Of a stretch of 64,000 nucleotides of DNA, positions 8,476 through 16,885 are shown piece by piece. The translations under genes and the position numbers were made by a program. Position 1 is the first letter of the stretch, and each line of letters begins with the position of its first letter. A model generated the notes under the pieces. It saw only the letters and a list, made by a program, of their open reading frames with translations. It ran no database searches and was not told the DNA's origin. Source of the DNA: Paenibacillus_E sp040812395 (GTDB lineage Bacteria > Bacillota > Bacilli > Paenibacillales > NBRC-103111); contig NZ_JBFNXH010000003.1 of assembly GCF_040812395.1 (NCBI RefSeq), positions 496,001-560,000 of the forward strand. Reading direction: 5' to 3'.

Positions 8476-9054
8476 TCAAGCAAAGAACGAGCGCATCACT
8501 CCGATAGCTGATAGCAGCGCACTGCGAAACCACATATAAGAAAAATTTGTGGATTGTTCAGAAACTCTTTCCACGATCACTTGTAATTCTGAGGAAAAGT
8601 CCAATTGATCTTCTGACTCATCTAGATTCACCAATGTATTTTTGGAAACTGACTTCTTCATTTTCTCAAAAAGTTGGATTCTGTTTTCCTGTTTGAGATA
8701 GGCAAAGTTTATTTTTTGAAGCAGTAACCTAGCACTGCGATAATTAATGCCCAATATGGCCGACAAACTGCTAGGCGTACAGCTTGATTCATCTTGAATA
8801 ATCACCTGTAAGGCACGAAACCAAACTAGCAATGGAAGCTTTGATTTATGCATAATGGTTCCAGCCGTAAATGAAACCTGCATTTTGCATGATGAGCATT
8901 CAAGTAGTCTTCGGCTTTCAATTGAATAAGCAACCGAATGATCACACCGAGGGCAGCAAAACCCGCTTGGCCAACGCATGTTCATCAAGTAAGTTTCACA
9001 GTCTTCTTCTGTATGAAAGATTCGTGAACCGATATCAACTGACCGCTTCTCCAT
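8476..9054 (-). CDS. Solo transposase zinc-ribbon protein (IS1595-type N-terminus without DDE domain)
   Basis: A 192-residue protein whose first 60 residues match the zinc-ribbon DNA-binding domain of IS1595-family transposases: CCPRCDH and CSSC supply four cysteines, followed by FTAGTIMHKSKLPLLVWF, a typical sequel. The DDE catalytic region that should follow is missing. Instead there is a helical segment resembling a small HTH (SSLSAILGINYRSARLLLQ) and a tail ending in a hydrophobic stretch. ATG at 9054 has GAGGTG 5 bases upstream. No terminal inverted repeats were recognised, so this is either a truncated remnant that kept an open frame or a repurposed DNA-binding protein. Confidence 0.65.
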   Translation of the reverse strand: MEKRSVDIGSRIFHTEEDCETYLMNMRWPSGFCCPRCDHSVAYSIESRRLLECSSCKMQVSFTAGTIMHKSKLPLLVWFRALQVIIQDESSCTPSSLSAILGINYRSARLLLQKINFAYLKQENRIQLFEKMKKSVSKNTLVNLDESEDQLDFSSELQVIVERVSEQSTNFSYMWFRSALLSAIGVMRSFFA

Positions 9055-9757
9055 GATCACACCTCGAATACCAAACATTTGTTCTATTTTAGTATAGCAT
9101 ATAATTTTGAATTTAATATTTATTTTTTCTTTTTAGGATATAAATGTAAATTTAGCGCGTTCTCGAGGTGTATGAGGATATCATAAGAAACTACTCGGGC
9201 TTGCTTGTTGCGTAAACTCATTTCCTGTTATATCTACAAAATAATGAAAATTCACTTTGAAAGGAACATTTACCTAACCAATTCGTTCCCAATCCTACTT
9301 TTCTTAGATCAGAAAAAATGGTCAGATCGGTTGGGTTAGTCATGGTAGACCTGTTAGACTCGATAGGCCTGATGGGCCTTGTAGATCTTGTAGATCTGGT
9401 AGTCCAGTAATGTCAGCCAAACTGGTCAAAACAACCCAATCATCAATCCGCTGTAACTGCAAATCTTAAACTCCTTAATTCACCTTCCTATCAGCTTCTT
9501 TTAGATATAACTCCTGCACTCATACTACTTTATCAATTAATTTGCTTTTTTGTCCTCCTTTTCGATTGCCTCTCGATTTAATAAAGACGCTATGACTCAT
9601 ACTTAATTATTGGATTCATGAAGACTGTGTTGGACTAGCTCAAATAGGTTACATCTTCATTTTGTATATATAACAGGAAGTCTTGTTTCAGAAAACCGAA
9701 CCAGCTGCAGATTTTGGATTTTTGAAATTTAGATGTCGGATTCTATATAATTTCACT
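9055..9757. other. 700-base gap without a supported gene
   Basis: AT-rich spacer between the zinc-ribbon gene and the PPDK regulator. No frame with a ribosome site and recognisable protein was found. It holds a 63-base degenerate tandem repeat (9344-9406), listed separately, and otherwise nothing identifiable. Confidence 0.5.
9344..9406 (+). repeat. Seven-unit degenerate 9-bp tandem repeat
   Basis: Units GGTAGACCT, GTTAGACTC, GATAGGCCT, GATGGGCCT, TGTAGATCT, TGTAGATCT and GGTAGTCCA follow each other in exact 9-base register. Read as codons the best unit is Gly-Arg-Pro, the pattern of collagen-like Gly-X-Y coding repeats, but most Gly codons have mutated to Val, Asp or Cys. It could be the decayed remains of a collagen-like gene. 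Confidence 0.6.
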
Positions 9758-10570
9758 TCAGTAATTTTTGCCATGAATGGTTTCGACAATGATGCCGGCT
9801 GTTTCTTCGATCGCTTTGTTAGTAACATTGATAACCGCACATTCAAGCTGTTGCATAAGGGCGTGAGCGTAATCGAGTTCTTCATGGATACGATGAAGTG
9901 TGGCGTACTTGGAACCTTCAGGAAGGCCTACTGCTTTAAGTCTCTCTAATCGAATTTGAAGGATATGATCGGCATCCATGGTGAGACCGATAATACGTTT
10001 TTTCGGGATTTTGAATAATTCTGAAGGCGGCTTTAATTCTGGAACGATGGGCAGATTAGCGGCTTTTAATCCTTTGTGGGCTAAGAAGATGCTTAGTGGT
10101 GTTTTCGAGGTTCGGGATACCCCGATGAGCACAACCTCCGCTTGGACCATGCCGCGGGTACTTTTGCCATCGTCATATTTCACGGCAAATTCGATGGCTT
10201 CCACTCTTCTGAAATAGTCCGCGTTCATCTCATACAGCAGACCGGGCTGGCGTTTCGGAGCATCACCGTATGTATCCATGAACGCCTGAAGCATAGGTCC
10301 CATTATATCAACGGCCCGAACACCTAGCCGAAGCGCTTCCGATTTCATCAAATCCCGCAGTTCCGGTTGAACGAGTGTATAAGCGACAAAACCTCCCGCC
10401 GCCGCCACTTCTTGAAGCATCTGCCTAATTTCGTTTTCTTGGCTGACATGGCCGTAACGTTTGATTTTCACTTGTTCTGTGTTAAATTGACGAATCGTGG
10501 CTCTCGCCACAGCATCAGCTGTTTCTCCTATTGAATCCGAACATATATATAAGTGCTGTTGTTCGTTCAA
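9758..10570 (-). CDS. Pyruvate, phosphate dikinase regulatory protein (bifunctional kinase/pyrophosphorylase)
   Basis: A 270-residue DUF299-family enzyme that inactivates PPDK (or PEP synthase) by ADP-dependent phosphorylation and reactivates it by phosphate-dependent removal. The ADP-binding P-loop GVSRTSKTPLSIFLA lies at about residues 149-163, and the N-terminal ICSDSIGETADAVARA is characteristic. The start is a TTG at 10570 behind GGGAGGAAACAAT. No PPDK or PEP synthase gene is nearby, and the YqfL-type location next to ccpN seen in Bacillus is not reproduced here. Downstream is the long AT-rich spacer. Family assignment is strong; the target enzyme is not visible. Confidence 0.92.
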   Translation of the reverse strand: MNEQQHLYICSDSIGETADAVARATIRQFNTEQVKIKRYGHVSQENEIRQMLQEVAAAGGFVAYTLVQPELRDLMKSEALRLGVRAVDIMGPMLQAFMDTYGDAPKRQPGLLYEMNADYFRRVEAIEFAVKYDDGKSTRGMVQAEVVLIGVSRTSKTPLSIFLAHKGLKAANLPIVPELKPPSELFKIPKKRIIGLTMDADHILQIRLERLKAVGLPEGSKYATLHRIHEELDYAHALMQQLECAVINVTNKAIEETAGIIVETIHGKNY

Positions 10571-10651
10571 ATTGTTTCCTCCCTCTATGCGCTATCTTCT
10601 AGTAATCTTTCTCTCTATGACCTAACTATAGTAAAATTTTTCCTATAAAGC

Positions 10652-10688
10652 AAAAAAACCTCTATCTCTTAATATGCAGATAGAGGCT
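10652..10688 (-). terminator. Intrinsic terminator after the GH42 gene
   Basis: GCCTCTATCT...AGATAGAGG stem followed by TTTTTTT on the minus strand, starting about 25 bases past the beta-galactosidase stop. Confidence 0.85.
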
Positions 10689-10712
10689 TCTGGCAAGGGA
10701 AACAAACACGCT

Positions 10713-12740
10713 TTATTCTGTTGCTAAAATGAGAACGCCTTTTTCAGCGAGTGTTGCAGTATGGACGAATGTTTGTCCGGTCAACATATCTTTCATCGGT
10801 TGAGTACCTATTTTCACATCAACAGATTCGGCATTGTGATTCAAGATGAATAAGAAGGAGTTGCCGTCTTTGCTACGGATCGAAACCTCAACGCCTGGAA
10901 CTGGAGGGATAGGGGCCGTGATCCCTTTGTCTTTGCATAAGTTGGCCAGCAATCCCTGAAGGAAAGATGGCTCTGGACTAGTTGCTAAATACCAGGCTTT
11001 CCCTGCGCCAAATGAATTAACGGTTAGAGCAGGCATGCCACGATAGAAATCTTTGCCGTAAACAGCTTTAATCTCTGCACCCTCGGCATGAATCAAATCG
11101 CAAAGCAAATCGCAGGAATACGCTCCCTTTAGTACTCCCCACGAATCGTTCACCACAATCTGATTGGTTTGACCCGGGAAAAGCGCATCGATTTCTTCCG
11201 CCCATATCCCTAATACCTTTCTTAGTTCACCGGGGTAACCGCCCAATGTAACAATATCGGATTCATTCACAATGCCACTGAAAAACGTCGTTAAAACCGT
11301 TCCTCCAGCTTGGACAAAATCCTCCACTCGCTTTGCGTAACCGGTTTTCACCATATAAAGAACGGGGGCAATAACGATGTCGTATCCCGATAAATCCGTG
11401 TCAGTTCCGATGAGATCGACTTGGATATTTTGCTGGAACAATACGTCGTAGTATTTGTGGACTTCGTCCACATATTTCAGCGCTACGGTTGGTCCGCTGG
11501 ACAGCTCGACAGCCCAACGATTTTCCCAATCATAGACAATGGCTACTCGCGCGTGGACTCTCGCATCAAGCAAGCTGTCCGATAGGCCATGCAGCTCGGC
11601 ACCTAATTCCGCGCATTCACGGAAAACGCGGGTATGTTCATGGCCGACATGCTCGATAACGGCTCCGTGATATTTCTCACAGGCACCGACCGATCTTCGA
11701 AGTTGGAAGAACATGACTGTATCGGCTCCGCGAGCAACCGCTTGATAGCTCCAAAGTTTCATGACACCTGGACGTTTGAGCGCATTGTAAGGCTGCCAGT
11801 TCTGTTGGCTTGGCGTTTGCTCCATGAGCATAAACGGTTGGCCTTGTTTCAATCCACGCATAAGATCATGGGTCATCGCCGTCAAGCTGAACGGCGTATC
11901 TAACGACGGATAGTTATCCCATGAAACTACATCCATATGTTCGGCCCATTTGAAATAATCCAATTCTTTATATGTTCCCATTAAATTCGTTGTAATAGGC
12001 AAGTGCTGGGTATGCTTTTTGATCGCATCGTACTCCAGTTTGTAACATTCCAGCAAGCTAGCCGACATGAAGCGGCGATAGTCCAGCGAAATGCCTTGGA
12101 AGCTCGTCTTTTCATTCCCCCATTCCTCGGAGAGCGCATTTGGCGGTACAATTTCGTCCCATTCATAGAAAGTATGTCCCCAAAACCGCGTGTTCCACGC
12201 TTTGTTCAGGTTTTCAAGGCTTGTATAGCGTGTTTGCAGCCATCCGCGAAAAGCATTAGCGCAGTTATCGCAGTAACAATAACCCCCGTACTCATTAGAA
12301 ATATGCCATATCAAAACAGCAGGATGATTTTTGTAACGCTCGGCAAGCTTTTCGGCGATTCGCTCTGAATATTTGCGATAGGTAGGGCTATTTGGACATG
12401 AATTATGCCTTCCCCCGAATTTGCGTTTACGCCCTTCAAAATCTACTCTTAGCACATCCGGGTATTTTTTAGCCATCCATGCCGGGTGTGCGCCTGTACT
12501 TGTCGCTAAGCAAACGTATGTCCCACTTTTGTGCAACCGATCAATGATGTCATCCAACCATTCGAAATGATAGCTATCTTCATTCGGTTGTGAAAGCGCC
12601 CACGAAAAAACGTTTAGAGTCGCCACATCAATGCCTGAAAGCTTAAACATCCGCAAATCTTCTTCCATTACGGACTTTTCCCACTGCTCCGGATTATAAT
12701 CTCCGCCATACCAGATCTTTGGCAATTTCTCACTAAGCAA
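10713..12740 (-). CDS. GH42 beta-galactosidase
   Basis: Intracellular glycosidase releasing galactose from beta-galactosides, 675 residues, the usual GH42 length. Domains in order: TIM barrel starting IWYGGDYNPEQW, trimerisation domain, and a short C-terminal beta domain. The acid/base Glu lies in WHISNEYGGYCYC and the nucleophile Glu in PFMLMEQTPSQQNWQ. Structural-zinc cysteines occur in CYCDNC and upstream. The TTG at 12740 is chosen because GGGAG lies about 9 bases upstream and the family N-terminus follows directly; the longer frame has no site. It is transcribed away from an AraC regulator that probably controls it. No sugar transporter is adjacent. Confidence 0.93.
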   Translation of the reverse strand: MLSEKLPKIWYGGDYNPEQWEKSVMEEDLRMFKLSGIDVATLNVFSWALSQPNEDSYHFEWLDDIIDRLHKSGTYVCLATSTGAHPAWMAKKYPDVLRVDFEGRKRKFGGRHNSCPNSPTYRKYSERIAEKLAERYKNHPAVLIWHISNEYGGYCYCDNCANAFRGWLQTRYTSLENLNKAWNTRFWGHTFYEWDEIVPPNALSEEWGNEKTSFQGISLDYRRFMSASLLECYKLEYDAIKKHTQHLPITTNLMGTYKELDYFKWAEHMDVVSWDNYPSLDTPFSLTAMTHDLMRGLKQGQPFMLMEQTPSQQNWQPYNALKRPGVMKLWSYQAVARGADTVMFFQLRRSVGACEKYHGAVIEHVGHEHTRVFRECAELGAELHGLSDSLLDARVHARVAIVYDWENRWAVELSSGPTVALKYVDEVHKYYDVLFQQNIQVDLIGTDTDLSGYDIVIAPVLYMVKTGYAKRVEDFVQAGGTVLTTFFSGIVNESDIVTLGGYPGELRKVLGIWAEEIDALFPGQTNQIVVNDSWGVLKGAYSCDLLCDLIHAEGAEIKAVYGKDFYRGMPALTVNSFGAGKAWYLATSPEPSFLQGLLANLCKDKGITAPIPPVPGVEVSIRSKDGNSFLFILNHNAESVDVKIGTQPMKDMLTGQTFVHTATLAEKGVLILATE

Positions 12741-12868
12741 AATGAACACTCCCTGTCTATTGACATGAATTGAATATAAGAATACAACCATTGTATTGGA
12801 TATTCATCCTGCTTAAAATATAATATTCTTACATGCTAATATAAGAAAATGGAACTGAGGTTTAGACT

Positions 12869-13690
12869 ATGCATAAAAGATTTGAATTAACGCCATCCGC
12901 TGGGCAACCGTTTCCATTATTTATTGAGAGTATCGGCCATCACGAAGATCAGGAAAAATTCGTCCGGGATCATGGTTACCCTTGCTATCATTGGCTTCAG
13001 ACTTTTTCAGGCGAAGGCGAGTTCTGGTTAGACGGCAAAAGCTTTAACATGCAAAGGGGATCAGGTGCCCTTCTGCTTCCAGGAAAACCTCATGCTTATT
13101 GGACGGTCAGTGAAAGATGGTGTACACAATACATCACATTCGGCGGCAAATTGGCAGAATCTATCCTAAGTACGCTTGGCTTGAATGAATCCGCGATCTT
13201 CCGTTGGGAGGAACACTCCTCGCTACAATACGCGTTAGAGCGAATGCTTCTACACGCAGAAGCTGGAGCCGAGTACACCGGCTATGACGCCTCTGCGGAT
13301 TTGTATCACTTTCTGACCATGCTCAAAAAGCACGGTCAAGTCAACAACCGTGCTTCAATCACAAGTCAAATAACGCTGCTTCAGCCGTTGCTCGATTGGC
13401 TGGAACAGCACTACAGCAATCCTGATATCGGTCTTGCGGAGATGTCCAGCATTCTTAAGGTAACCCCCCGGCATATGAATACGTTAATTCAGCATGCTTT
13501 CGGGCTTTCGCCTTATTCGTATTTGATTCTGATGCGGCTCCGCAAATCCAAGGAAATGCTGCTGAATCAGCAGCACATGACCGTGAAGGATGTGGCGGAG
13601 CAGGTGGGTTTTCGCGATGCGAGCCATTTCGTGGCGAGCTTTCGCAAGCATGTGGGACTGACGCCGGAACGCTTCCGTCAGATGAACTAG
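12869..13690 (+). CDS. AraC-family regulator with cupin sensor domain
   Basis: A 273-residue regulator with an N-terminal AraC-type cupin (about residues 20-160, including GEGEFWLDGKSFNMQRGSGALLLPGKPH) and a C-terminal double helix-turn-helix (about 175-273, ending in RDASHFVASFRKHVGLTPERFRQ). It is divergent from the GH42 beta-galactosidase across a 128-base intergenic region and is likely its activator in response to a galactoside, by location and family. The start ATG at 12869 has a modest GAGG upstream. Its 3' end overlaps the thrC 3' end by four bases on the opposite strand. Confidence 0.88.
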   Translation: MHKRFELTPSAGQPFPLFIESIGHHEDQEKFVRDHGYPCYHWLQTFSGEGEFWLDGKSFNMQRGSGALLLPGKPHAYWTVSERWCTQYITFGGKLAESILSTLGLNESAIFRWEEHSSLQYALERMLLHAEAGAEYTGYDASADLYHFLTMLKKHGQVNNRASITSQITLLQPLLDWLEQHYSNPDIGLAEMSSILKVTPRHMNTLIQHAFGLSPYSYLILMRLRKSKEMLLNQQHMTVKDVAEQVGFRDASHFVASFRKHVGLTPERFRQMN

Positions 13691-14979
13691 CTCCGTGCGC
13701 AGGCAGCAGCACGGAGATGAATGCCAACGTCTTCGAGAGTTAGCGAAGACGAAAGCAGTGCATTCCGATGCGCAGCTGAGGGCCACTTGGCGTCCAAGTG
13801 GTACTCCTGCAGCGCATCGGTGTCTTTGAGCAGATGGCCCGTCAGTATGCAGACGGCCGTCTCGTCCTTGTCCGCGATGCCTTCGCGGACAAGCTTGCGC
13901 AGGCCGGCGAGCGCAGCCGCCGACGCGGGCTCACAGCCGATGCCGCTGCGGTCGATGACCGCCTTGGCATCGAGGATCTCGGCGTCACTGACACTTGTCG
14001 TGACGCCTCTTGTCGCCTCCAGCACCCGCCGGGCTTTGCGCCAGCTTGGCGGGTTGCCGATGTTTAGCGCAGAGGCGCGGGTGTATGGCCAGCTTTGCGG
14101 CACAAGCTGCTCCTTGCCCTCTGCCATCATCTCATGGAAGGGACTCGCGCCTTCCGCTTGAACAACCGCGACGCGCGGAAGCCGCTCGATGAAACCTAGC
14201 TCTTTGAGATCGCGGAGCCCCTTACCGAGTGCCGTCGCATTGCTAAGCGCACCGCCTGGCAGCACAATCCAATCGGGAAGCTGCCATTTCATCGATTGAG
14301 CGATTTCATACACAATGCTCTTCTGGCCTTCAATCCGCAGCGGATTCACGGAGTTACAGACATAGAGGCCTAATTCTTCCGCATGCTTTTCCAAAAAGCG
14401 AATCCCGTCGTCATACGTCCCCTCAAAGCTAAGGGCAATTGCTCCATAGGCCAGCGTTTGCAATACTTTATTGTAGGAAATATCCTTATTGGGCACAAAA
14501 ACGCAAGATATATCCCCTCCGAATGCCGCATACATGGCTAAGGAAGATGAAGTGTTGCCGGTCGAAGTACAAGTAAAATGCTTGTATCCGAGTGAACGGC
14601 CGTGCGATACGGCTACGGTCATTCCGTTATCTTTGAAGGATCCACTCGGATTCTCGCTTTGCGCTTTAAACCAAAGGCGCCTCATGCCTGCGTACTGCTG
14701 CTGGTAATCGGAACCTGCGTATAACCCGGTATTCCCCTCATATTTGGTCGTTATCATCCTCTCAGGCAGCTCAGGCGCAATGAGTTCCTTATAACGCCAA
14801 ACACCGGAAGCATATGGGCTCATGCGCAACGCCAATCGATCATCAAACAACCGTTTCAATCGGTCCGCATCCGCATCCCGAAAATCATGGACCACTTCCA
14901 ATAAGCCCCCGCATGAACATTGATAAGCAAATTTGTTTGCCGGTAATTGAGTCCCGCACTCCGCACAATGAAGCTTCAT
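13687..14979 (-). CDS. thrC: Threonine synthase
   Basis: PLP-dependent fold type II enzyme converting O-phosphohomoserine to threonine. The 430-residue protein starts with a rubredoxin-like metal knuckle (CAECG...CSCGG, residues about 5-26). The PLP lysine is in NPSGSFKDNGM, and the phosphate-binding loop is the later LPGGALSNATALGKG. ATG at 14979 follows GAGGAGGAATTC, a strong site; the longer frame is rejected. No hom or thrB is adjacent. Sequence around 13.7-14.2 kb is clearly more GC-rich than its neighbours. The tail ends by a four-base convergent overlap with the AraC gene. A related PLP lyase of the same fold cannot be fully excluded. Confidence 0.88.
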   Translation of the reverse strand: MKLHCAECGTQLPANKFAYQCSCGGLLEVVHDFRDADADRLKRLFDDRLALRMSPYASGVWRYKELIAPELPERMITTKYEGNTGLYAGSDYQQQYAGMRRLWFKAQSENPSGSFKDNGMTVAVSHGRSLGYKHFTCTSTGNTSSSLAMYAAFGGDISCVFVPNKDISYNKVLQTLAYGAIALSFEGTYDDGIRFLEKHAEELGLYVCNSVNPLRIEGQKSIVYEIAQSMKWQLPDWIVLPGGALSNATALGKGLRDLKELGFIERLPRVAVVQAEGASPFHEMMAEGKEQLVPQSWPYTRASALNIGNPPSWRKARRVLEATRGVTTSVSDAEILDAKAVIDRSGIGCEPASAAALAGLRKLVREGIADKDETAVCILTGHLLKDTDALQEYHLDAKWPSAAHRNALLSSSLTLEDVGIHLRAAACARS

Positions 14980-15131
14980 CTGAATTCCTCCTCGGTAAGT
15001 GAACAAGATCTTCCTGAAATACATACAAAAGGGAACTTTGCAGATACCACAGGCAATGTAATTTTCAATCTTTGAATGGGTTAAGATTATGAGTTACGAT
15101 TATGGGTTATGGTTAAGGCTTATGAAAAAAA

Positions 15132-15902
15132 TCATGCCTTCACCAGAACAATCCCCTTCTTCTCCAGCTTGGTTCGAAGCGGTTCCGAGAGCCCATTCGT
15201 CACGACGGTATGAATCAAGTCCAATCCGCCTACATTGTAAACGTCACGGCGTCCCCAATCCTGTTCGTCGAGCAAAACAATGGTACGGTCCGATTGTTTA
15301 ATCGCCTTCTGCTTAACGGCTAAGCTCTCTTGTAAGCCTGTTGTCAGCTTGCCATCCCCTGTAATGCCTGCCGGTTTCAGAAAGCATTTATCAAAATTCA
15401 TTTGTTCCAGCATGTGCAAGGTAAACGGGCCATAACAAGCCTCATCCTGCCTATGAACACTTCCGCCTAACTGGATAAGGTTGACTCTGCGCACCAGCTC
15501 AGGGAGACCGTAAATACTATTCGTAACGACGGTGACATCCGTCATCTCGCCAAGCTCGTAGAACATTAAATGCGTGTAGCTTGATGATTCAATAAACACT
15601 GTTTCACCTGGCTGGATCAACGACACAGCCGCACGCGCAATCGGGCGCTTCTTTTCTGAATCACCTCGCTCCTGATACGGCACGAAGCTCGAAACTCGGG
15701 ACACGGGAACCGCTCCGCCATGGGCTTTTTGCAGCAGACCGCGGCTTTCCAGTGCGCGCAAATCTTTACGGATAGAGTCTTCTGTCACTTGGAATTGAAG
15801 GGCTAAGCGCTTCACTTCGACCCTGCCTTCTTTCTCCAACAAAGCTACGATCAAGTTCCTGCGTTCTTCATTAAAAAGTGAATTCAATCCTTGTTTATCC
15901 AT
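15132..15902 (-). CDS. DeoR/GlpR-family transcriptional regulator
   Basis: A 256-residue DeoR-type repressor. The N-terminal helix-turn-helix (about residues 8-60) contains ERRNLIVALLEKEGRVEVKRLA and TEDSIRKDLRALESRGLLQKAHGGA, the family signature. The C-terminal DeoRC sugar-phosphate sensing domain follows, with FIESSSYTHLMFYEL and VTNSIYGLPEL. ATG at 15902 has GAGGTGAG about 7 bases upstream. These proteins usually sense a phosphorylated sugar and control its catabolic operon, but no sugar kinase or transporter is adjacent; the nearest same-strand gene is thrC, 153 bases downstream. The target is unknown. Confidence 0.85.
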   Translation of the reverse strand: MDKQGLNSLFNEERRNLIVALLEKEGRVEVKRLALQFQVTEDSIRKDLRALESRGLLQKAHGGAVPVSRVSSFVPYQERGDSEKKRPIARAAVSLIQPGETVFIESSSYTHLMFYELGEMTDVTVVTNSIYGLPELVRRVNLIQLGGSVHRQDEACYGPFTLHMLEQMNFDKCFLKPAGITGDGKLTTGLQESLAVKQKAIKQSDRTIVLLDEQDWGRRDVYNVGGLDLIHTVVTNGLSEPLRTKLEKKGIVLVKA

Positions 15903-16054
15903 CCCATCACTCACCTCACTTTTATCATTTAATATTAATATCAATTATTTTTTATTATATTTTATCGTTTATTATTATTCAAGTTTGTCATTTAAAGTTT
16001 TTCTCTCAGCTCCAAGACATTCCATCCCATGAAGCGCATGAAAAATGAGTAAAA

Positions 16055-16104
16055 ACAAACAAGCCCGGCTCGCTCTCCATAAAGAGAGCAAAGTCGGGCT
16101 TGTT
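16055..16104. terminator. Bidirectional intrinsic terminator
   Basis: AACAAGCCCGGCT...AGTCGGGCTTGTT stem with an inner GCTCTC/GAGAGC arm. It lies 3 bases past the stop of the queuosine-precursor transporter and would end its leftward transcript. Confidence 0.85.
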
Positions 16105-16107
16105 ATG

Positions 16108-16794
16108 CTATGACTTAAAAACAAAATTTCTTGCTATATAAAGCACCGGCGTTGAGGCAAAGGAAATTACGAACTTGATTCCATAAGTGGTCAGAAATAT
16201 TTGCACCCAGACGTTCCAGTCATATACGCCCGCGAAAGCGATACTGCAAAACACCAAGGAATCGACCAATTGACTAATGCCGGTACTTCCATTATTACGT
16301 ATCCAAAGCTGGTTGCGAGCTGAAAATACTTTCTTTAAATACGTATAAATTCTTACATCGAGAAATTGCGAGACCAAGTATGCCGTCAAGCTGCCTAGGG
16401 CGATACGCGGCAGAAGGCCAAAAATCGTTTCCAAGGAGGTTTGCGAGGCCTTCCCCATCTCAGATCCTTCCGGCGTAAATACCATAGCCATCTGCATAAT
16501 GATTATGGTCATGATTAGCGTGAAGAAACCGAACCAGACTGCTTTCTTGGCTTCTTTCTCGCCGTACTTCTCATTCAACAAGTCGGTTGTTAAATAGATG
16601 GTGCCGTACATGGTGTTGCCGAGCGTCATAACAAGTCCGAACATCTCAATGGTTTTGACGACCTGTATGTTTGCGAGCACCGTAGCAACGCCGACCCAGG
16701 CGTACAGTCCTTGTTTACCGAAAATGCGGTAGCAAATCAAGAATAATACGAAATTGACAAGGACAAAACCAATGCCCCATATAAAATTAAACAT
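16108..16794 (-). CDS. Queuosine precursor transporter (VUT/YhhQ family)
   Basis: A 228-residue membrane protein with about six helices from the VUT/DUF165 family, members of which import queuosine precursors (preQ0/preQ1) in E. coli (YhhQ). Family features visible are GNTMYGTIYLTTDLLNEKYGEKEAKKAV and a later SQFLDVRIYTYLKK segment. A class I preQ1 riboswitch covers its ribosome site, which agrees with the predicted substrate. ATG at 16794 has GGAGG about 11 bases upstream, inside the riboswitch tail. Single-gene unit with its own terminator. Confidence 0.92.
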   Translation of the reverse strand: MFNFIWGIGFVLVNFVLFLICYRIFGKQGLYAWVGVATVLANIQVVKTIEMFGLVMTLGNTMYGTIYLTTDLLNEKYGEKEAKKAVWFGFFTLIMTIIIMQMAMVFTPEGSEMGKASQTSLETIFGLLPRIALGSLTAYLVSQFLDVRIYTYLKKVFSARNQLWIRNNGSTGISQLVDSLVFCSIAFAGVYDWNVWVQIFLTTYGIKFVISFASTPVLYIARNFVFKS

Positions 16795-16803
16795 CTCCCA
16801 AAG

Positions 16804-16846
16804 AGCCTCCTAGTTTTGATAACGCGGGAAGATCACGAACCGCGGC
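16804..16846 (-). promoter_or_regulatory. Class I preQ1 riboswitch overlapping the ribosome site
   Basis: On the minus strand: CGCG stem, loop GUUCGUGAUCUUCC, closing CGCG, then the tail UUAUCAAAACUAGG followed by AGG. This matches the preQ1-I layout position by position. The tail closely parallels the UUAACAAAACAAGG of the Thermoanaerobacter aptamer as remembered, and the loop CC can pair with tail GG in the H-type pseudoknot. The pairing tail contains the Shine-Dalgarno, so ligand binding should block translation of the transporter. Found by eye, not by covariance search. Confidence 0.82.
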
Positions 16847-16885
16847 TTTGCTTTTGCAAAGCGTCCTTCACTATATCACAGCTGG

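Noticed and set aside
10713..12791. Longer start for the beta-galactosidase at 12791
   Set aside because: No ribosome site there; a TTG at 12740 with GGGAG fits family N-termini.
15060..15130. T-rich microrepeat TTATG/GGTTA upstream of thrC as a riboswitch or T-box
   Set aside because: No T-box GGTGG..CGCG, no stem pattern and no attenuator.
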